The position numbers and the translations under genes are program-made. A model generated the notes under the pieces. The model saw only the letters and a program-made list of their open reading frames with translations, was not told where the DNA came from and ran no database searches. A stretch of 18,816 bases of DNA from NCBI GenBank assembly GCA_039029515.1, contig JBCCFX010000063.1:1-18816 (forward strand), given 5' to 3'. Every line of letters starts with the position of its first letter. The first letter of the stretch is position 1. Positions 15,591 to 18,816 of this stretch are shown here, one piece after another. This DNA is from JBCCFX01 sp039029515. Its GTDB lineage: Bacteria; Planctomycetota; Phycisphaerae; Phycisphaerales; SM1A02.

Positions 15591-17677
15591 GGTGCACACC
15601 CCGGACACGGCCCGAATGCGTTGAGCACATCAACCAGATCGTCGACATTCACAACGCCGTTCCCCATCGTGCCATCGCCGTTGTCCGGCGCGATGTCGAA
15701 CACCGAATCCGCTGATCCGAACGCCAGAATCACGCCCAGGACATCATCAATGTTCACCCGACCATTCCCGCGTGGGCCATCACCATTGTCCGGCAACACA
15801 TCCGCAACACACGGCTCGGGCATCGGCACGTCAACAATCTGCACGCGGTGATTCCCGGTGTCCAACACATACACCCGACCCGTTGGGGTCGCCGCCACGC
15901 TTTGCATCGAATTGAACGCGCCCTGTTCATCGCCCGATGAGCCGAGCGCAAACAGAAAATCACCGTCGCGGCTGAACACGCTTACGCGATCATTCCCCGC
16001 GTCCGCGACGAATATTCGACCCGCAAAATCCGTCGTCACATCCGTCGGTACCTTGAGTTCACCCTCGCCCGAACCAAACGTGCCGATCGTCCGCACCACG
16101 GCACCGTCTGACGTCATCATCACGATACGATGATTGAACGTATCCGCGATCAACACGCGATCAAATCGGTCTGCCGTCAACCCTCGCGGCGTAAACAGCA
16201 CCGAACCCAGGCCGGACTGGGGCAGGCTGAACTCACGTTGATACACACCCGTGAGACTGAACACCTGAATACGCTCGTTCCCCGCATCCGATACGTACAC
16301 GTCGCCATCAGGTGAGACCGCAACGCCCGTGGGTGCCATGAACTCGCCCGGCCCACTGCCCGTCACGCCAAACACGAAGTCAATCTCGCCGTCGAGCATT
16401 CGGACGCTGATACGGTCATTGTCTTGGTCAACGACAAACAAACGAGCTGCCGTTGCCGCGATGTCCACCGGCCGAAACAGCGTTGAATTCGGCCCACCGC
16501 TCACACCCGCGCCGACCAGCGTTCCATCCGCCTCGTAAATCGTGATTCGGCGCAGTTCGGGGTCGACCGTGTACACACGCCCGGCGACGTCGACCGTCAT
16601 CCCGGTGGAAGCAAGGACACCGCCAACCTGTGTACCGTGGGCGCCGAACGACGCCGTCACGGCCGCGCCTGAGAGATCATCTTCGTTTCCACATCCGCAG
16701 ACGCCGGGCGAAAACTTGTCTGAGTCCATCGGACAACCGTCGCACGCATCAGGCACGCCATCACCATCCGAATCACCGTCATCGCACGATGAACCGTTGC
16801 CGAAATGAACGCCATCAAGCTCATCACAAACGGACGCTGACAGATTTGCGCATCCCGAAGGAAGACAACAGGCGCCCGGCGGAGGCTGGCAAGGCGCAAC
16901 AAAACAAATGGCGCCGGCACCTTCGTATGCACCACCAAGCTCCAGGCATTCGAACGCATTCGTGATGATGCAGTCGGTATCCGTCAGGCAGCACGCGCCG
17001 ATCGGCGCACCGCCATTCGGACCAAACGCAGCAATGAAGTTGAACGTGTTGCCTGCGCTGAATTGCCCTTGTCCACTGAATTCACTGCCCTCCTGCACCG
17101 CAAACTGGCCCATCAGAATGCGATGCGTACCGCGCGCATCGGTCGCCACATATGCGCCGGCCTCGCCCCACGTCGACTGGATTGCGATTTCGTTCTCGAC
17201 AACAGAGGTTTGAAGACCTCCCAGCGCCGGCCCGTTGAATATGTTCACAGACGTTGCGTCAAATTCCGATGGTCCTGCCGACACAAATGTATCGAACGCC
17301 AGTGTCGGTGAGAGCGCAAACGCCGCGATGACCGGAGGCGTCAGTTTCGATTCGAGCACATCGTTATAGAACGTGCCCCCAGCTCCCGGATCCAGAACGA
17401 AGAACACGTCGAGATCCACGGAGCCGAAGACACTCGCGTCTTGCACGAGTGGATCGTTCACGACGATCCAGAGGCGATACACATCCCATTCCTGATCAAA
17501 CGTCTCCCACGCCGCTGCGACTTCTGCGGCATGATTCGGATTGATCGTCCCATCGAAGTTGACGTACCCCTCGGAGAAGTCGACCGACGTCACCTCCACG
17601 CCAACGATCTCCGCGTGCGCACAAGCCGCGCACAACACGCCACCGATCGCCGTCGCTCGAATCCCCGTCCGTCTCAT
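15587..17677 (-). CDS. Secreted NHL-propeller protein with shared N-terminal domain and dockerin-like tail (paralogue 2)
   Basis: 696 aa from the ATG at 17677, which begins a signal peptide (MRRTGIRATAIGGVLCAACAHA); a GTG- or TTG-type extension to 17719 adds non-signal residues and is not used. Module order matches the gene at 13485-15590: shared domain at about 23-220 (VDFSEGYVNFDGTIN, WDVYRLW, VLDPGAGG, PTLAFDTF, LMGQFAVQEGSEFSGQ); two Cys-rich GACCL modules at about 226-297; a Ca loop (DSDGDGVPDACDGCP) at about 302-330; six NHL repeats at about 341-620; two dockerin-like units (GNGRVNIDDVLGVILAFG and GNGVVNVDDLVDVLNAFG) in the last 75 residues. Its shared domain looks closer to that of 2189-2923 than paralogue 1 does (EI[IV]G...VDFS.GYVN.DG.IN). 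It is the first gene of a two-gene unit, with its TGA inside the next gene's ATG. The pair arose by tandem duplication. Confidence 0.87.
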   Translation of the reverse strand: MRRTGIRATAIGGVLCAACAHAEIVGVEVTSVDFSEGYVNFDGTINPNHAAEVAAAWETFDQEWDVYRLWIVVNDPLVQDASVFGSVDLDVFFVLDPGAGGTFYNDVLESKLTPPVIAAFALSPTLAFDTFVSAGPSEFDATSVNIFNGPALGGLQTSVVENEIAIQSTWGEAGAYVATDARGTHRILMGQFAVQEGSEFSGQGQFSAGNTFNFIAAFGPNGGAPIGACCLTDTDCIITNAFECLELGGAYEGAGAICFVAPCQPPPGACCLPSGCANLSASVCDELDGVHFGNGSSCDDGDSDGDGVPDACDGCPMDSDKFSPGVCGCGNEDDLSGAAVTASFGAHGTQVGGVLASTGMTVDVAGRVYTVDPELRRITIYEADGTLVGAGVSGGPNSTLFRPVDIAATAARLFVVDQDNDRISVRMLDGEIDFVFGVTGSGPGEFMAPTGVAVSPDGDVYVSDAGNERIQVFSLTGVYQREFSLPQSGLGSVLFTPRGLTADRFDRVLIADTFNHRIVMMTSDGAVVRTIGTFGSGEGELKVPTDVTTDFAGRIFVADAGNDRVSVFSRDGDFLFALGSSGDEQGAFNSMQSVAATPTGRVYVLDTGNHRVQIVDVPMPEPCVADVLPDNGDGPRGNGRVNIDDVLGVILAFGSADSVFDIAPDNGDGTMGNGVVNVDDLVDVLNAFGPCPGCAP

Positions 17678-17786
17678 ACCACCCGCCCTGCTCGCCCCCA
17701 CATCACGCGATGCATGCACACTCTACTCGCCAGAAGCGCGCCCCCGAACAACCAAAACGCGCGATTCAAGCCTCGATGCGCTTCAT

Positions 17787-18036
17787 CTCAACCCCTCAAC
17801 CGACGACCCACAACCCCAACACCAACCCCCAACCCCAACCCCAACCCCAACCCACACCAACACCAACACCAACACCCCACAACCTACGCCCCACAACCCA
17901 ACGCCCTCCGCGCATCCCCCCTGCCATCTGCCATCTACCTTCTGCCTTCTGCCTTCTGCCATCTGCCCACTGCCTTCTTCCTGAAAGCTGAGAGCTGAGA
18001 GCTGACAGCTGACAGCTGAGAACTGACCGCTCACCG
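17787..18036. repeat. 250-nt heptad array H7 with a hexamer core
   Basis: Starts as C/A heptads (CTCAACC, CCTCAAC, CGACGAC, CCACAAC, CCCAACA, CCAACCC, CCAACCC). It shifts to 6-nt period (CCCCAA and CACCAA units, about 17829-17875), returns to heptads (CCCCACA, ACCTACG, CCCCACA...), then CTGCCAT/CTGCCTT units (17921-17976), and after a three-base phase slip CTGAGAG/CTGACAG units (17981-18036). It is one continuous run of changing units. Confidence 0.9.
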
Positions 18037-18065
18037 CGCAACGACATCACAACGCCACGAAACGC

Positions 18066-18086
18066 GGCGGGCTCGGAGAACCCGCC
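18066..18086. repeat. GC-rich palindrome P6 (one stem mismatch)
   Basis: GGCGGGCTC, loop GGA, GAACCCGCC, followed by CTACAGGACT exactly as P1. It differs from P1 by T to C in the left arm without a matching change on the right, leaving one C-A mismatch. The preceding AACGCGGCGGG is also shared with copy A. Confidence 0.8.
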
Positions 18087-18180
18087 CTACAGGACTGTGG
18101 TCGGCGACCGAAAGAAGCCGCATTGAAGATGGTTCAAGTTGGATATTCGGGTGTTTGGACAAAGGGCAGAAAGGCCTCTG

Positions 18181-18609
18181 CTAGAACCAATTGACTGTAT
18201 TGAGAATCTGATTCCAGGCAGTTAATCCAACTGCCAAAGCGTTGCACAATGCAAAGACCCAAATCGTAACGATCTGGCTTACGGTCCATGTTCTTCCGCA
18301 GCGTTGCACGGAATAGCCGACTGCTGCCGTAGCTGAGACAACGAAAACCAGGACTCCTAGTTCGGCAAGCATCGCGCGACTTGGAGTGTCGTCCTTGGCA
18401 AGAAACTGCGAGAAAAGCAGGAACGAAGCATCGAACATGAGTGCCAGCGCCAGCCCAATTCTTACTGCTCGAGTGTGCAGACCTTCTAGCGTGGAGTCGG
18501 GAACGTCTTGTTTGGCGTTGGCTGTTCGTCTCGGATTCAGTTGAAGAACCACGACTCCAGCAATGAGCGCGAGACCCAGGACAACGAATGCAATCAAAAC
18601 GGTAGGCAT
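18181..18609 (-). CDS. Small four-helix membrane protein, unknown function
   Basis: 142 aa. Four hydrophobic segments lie at about 3-24, 50-68, 82-101 and 112-132, separated by short charged loops (NPRRTANAKQD, AKDDTPSR, QRCGRTW), so this is an integral membrane protein. I do not recognise a family; no catalytic or metal motif is evident. The start at 18609 is supported by AGGAG about 10 nt upstream and by the immediate start of a membrane helix. The gene is less GC-rich than its neighbours by eye and is isolated between repeat blocks (P6 downstream, P7 upstream), which would fit recent acquisition, though this is weak. No partner gene is adjacent. Confidence 0.7.
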   Translation of the reverse strand: MPTVLIAFVVLGLALIAGVVVLQLNPRRTANAKQDVPDSTLEGLHTRAVRIGLALALMFDASFLLFSQFLAKDDTPSRAMLAELGVLVFVVSATAAVGYSVQRCGRTWTVSQIVTIWVFALCNALAVGLTAWNQILNTVNWF

Positions 18610-18657
18610 CGTCTCTCGTCTCCTGTTTCCAGGTTGCTGTGCTACCTAGCCCTGTTG

Positions 18658-18679
18658 GGCGGTCGCCGCGGCGACCGCC
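18658..18679. repeat. GC-rich palindrome P7 (10-bp stem)
   Basis: GGCGGTCGCC, GC, GGCGACCGCC: a perfect 10-bp stem. Its left arm resembles the GGCGGTCGCC core of copy B (1879-1888). It is followed by the same flank as P5 (GCTCT-GTTCACT-TCACCGCGCC). Confidence 0.85.
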
Positions 18680-18708
18680 GCTCTTGTTCACTATCACCGC
18701 GCCGCCGG

Positions 18709-18774
18709 GCACCAATCGTCATTCAATCTCGACCAACGAACAATGATCCACGATCTCTCCCCGTAGGGCGGGTT
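18709..18774. repeat. Dispersed spacer repeat, copy 2
   Basis: These 66 nt align without gaps to 13348-13413 and, like that copy, lie between two palindromes and run into GTAGGGCGGGTT. Confidence 0.85.
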
Positions 18775-18788
18775 ATGCGAAACCCCCC
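18767..18788. repeat. Degraded palindrome P8 at the window end
   Basis: Begins GGCGGGTT like P5, but the loop and right arm (ATGCG, AAACCCCCC) no longer pair well. The last about 28 nt resemble a badly matching copy of the flank that follows P5 and P7. Confidence 0.6.
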
Positions 18789-18816
18789 GTGTAGTTCACA
18801 GTAAACCCGCCCCCCC

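Larger units (their letters stand above)
17678..18180. other. 503-nt intergenic region dominated by tandem repeats
   Basis: It contains a long heptad/hexamer array (17787-18036) and one dispersed palindrome (18066-18086). The first about 110 nt next to the start at 17677 are non-repetitive and should hold that operon's promoter, but no clear -35/-10 pair is visible. Open frames here are Pro/Thr/Asn repeat translations and not genes. Confidence 0.7.

Noticed and set aside
4328..17677. Cellulosome locus
   Set aside because: Dockerin-like tails are present, but no cohesin-bearing scaffoldin or glycoside hydrolase is visible.
17829..17875. Telomere-like sequence marking a linear replicon end
   Set aside because: CCCCAA units are few, internal, and grade into ordinary heptads; genes continue on the far side.

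Overview
The window looks like a contig from a planctomycete of the class Phycisphaerae or a close relative, probably an environmental genome. This rests on family style, not on a marker gene. The signs are secreted proteins ending in a P-x-P, hydrophobic stretch, poly-Arg tail (planctomycete PEP-CTERM variant), Cys-rich GACCL modules, thrombospondin-type-3-like DxDGVPDxCD loops, tandem dockerin-like V-N-x-D-D-[LV] C-termini, and the small FCxxC / DCPVG protein. No rRNA, tRNA, CRISPR, transposase or phage gene was seen.

Layout. 1-2188: a repeat-rich stretch around two minus-strand genes, a short hypothetical (1206-1589) and a secreted beta-propeller-like PEP-CTERM protein (233-1147). 2189-2923: a plus-strand secreted PEP-CTERM protein. 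2957-4118: two minus-strand genes for small membrane-associated Cys proteins. 4328-6847: a large minus-strand secreted FG-GAP/dockerin protein. 7038-7580 (minus) and 7741-8784 (plus): a divergent pair, a DUF1572/DinB-like protein and a DUF389 membrane protein. 8856-9743: a membrane-anchored repeat protein. 10022-13270: a giant secreted FG-GAP/dockerin protein. 13485-17677: two tandem minus-strand paralogues (about 700 aa each), overlapping by ATGA. 18181-18609: a small four-helix membrane protein.

How the genes relate. Six of the twelve genes encode exported proteins made from a small kit of parts: a shared about 200-residue N-terminal domain (in 2189-2923, 13485-15590 and 15587-17677), beta-propeller repeats (NHL or FG-GAP), Cys-rich and Ca-loop modules, and one of two C-terminal tags (PEP-CTERM-like or tandem dockerin-like). 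They look like cell-surface proteins or substrates of dedicated sorting machinery. That machinery is not in the window, so partners and substrates remain unknown.

Noncoding DNA. Most of the longer intergenic gaps hold two kinds of repeat: degenerate tandem arrays with a strict 7-nt period, always C/T-rich on the plus strand whatever the gene orientation, and GC-rich palindromes of the GGCGGGTTC-nnn-GAACCCGCC type set in longer dispersed repeats. Both window ends fall inside the dispersed repeats, as expected if assembly broke there. I found no obvious defence, biosynthetic or mobile system. The strongest candidates for something undescribed are the shared exoprotein domain with alternative C-terminal tags and the strand-polarised heptad arrays.
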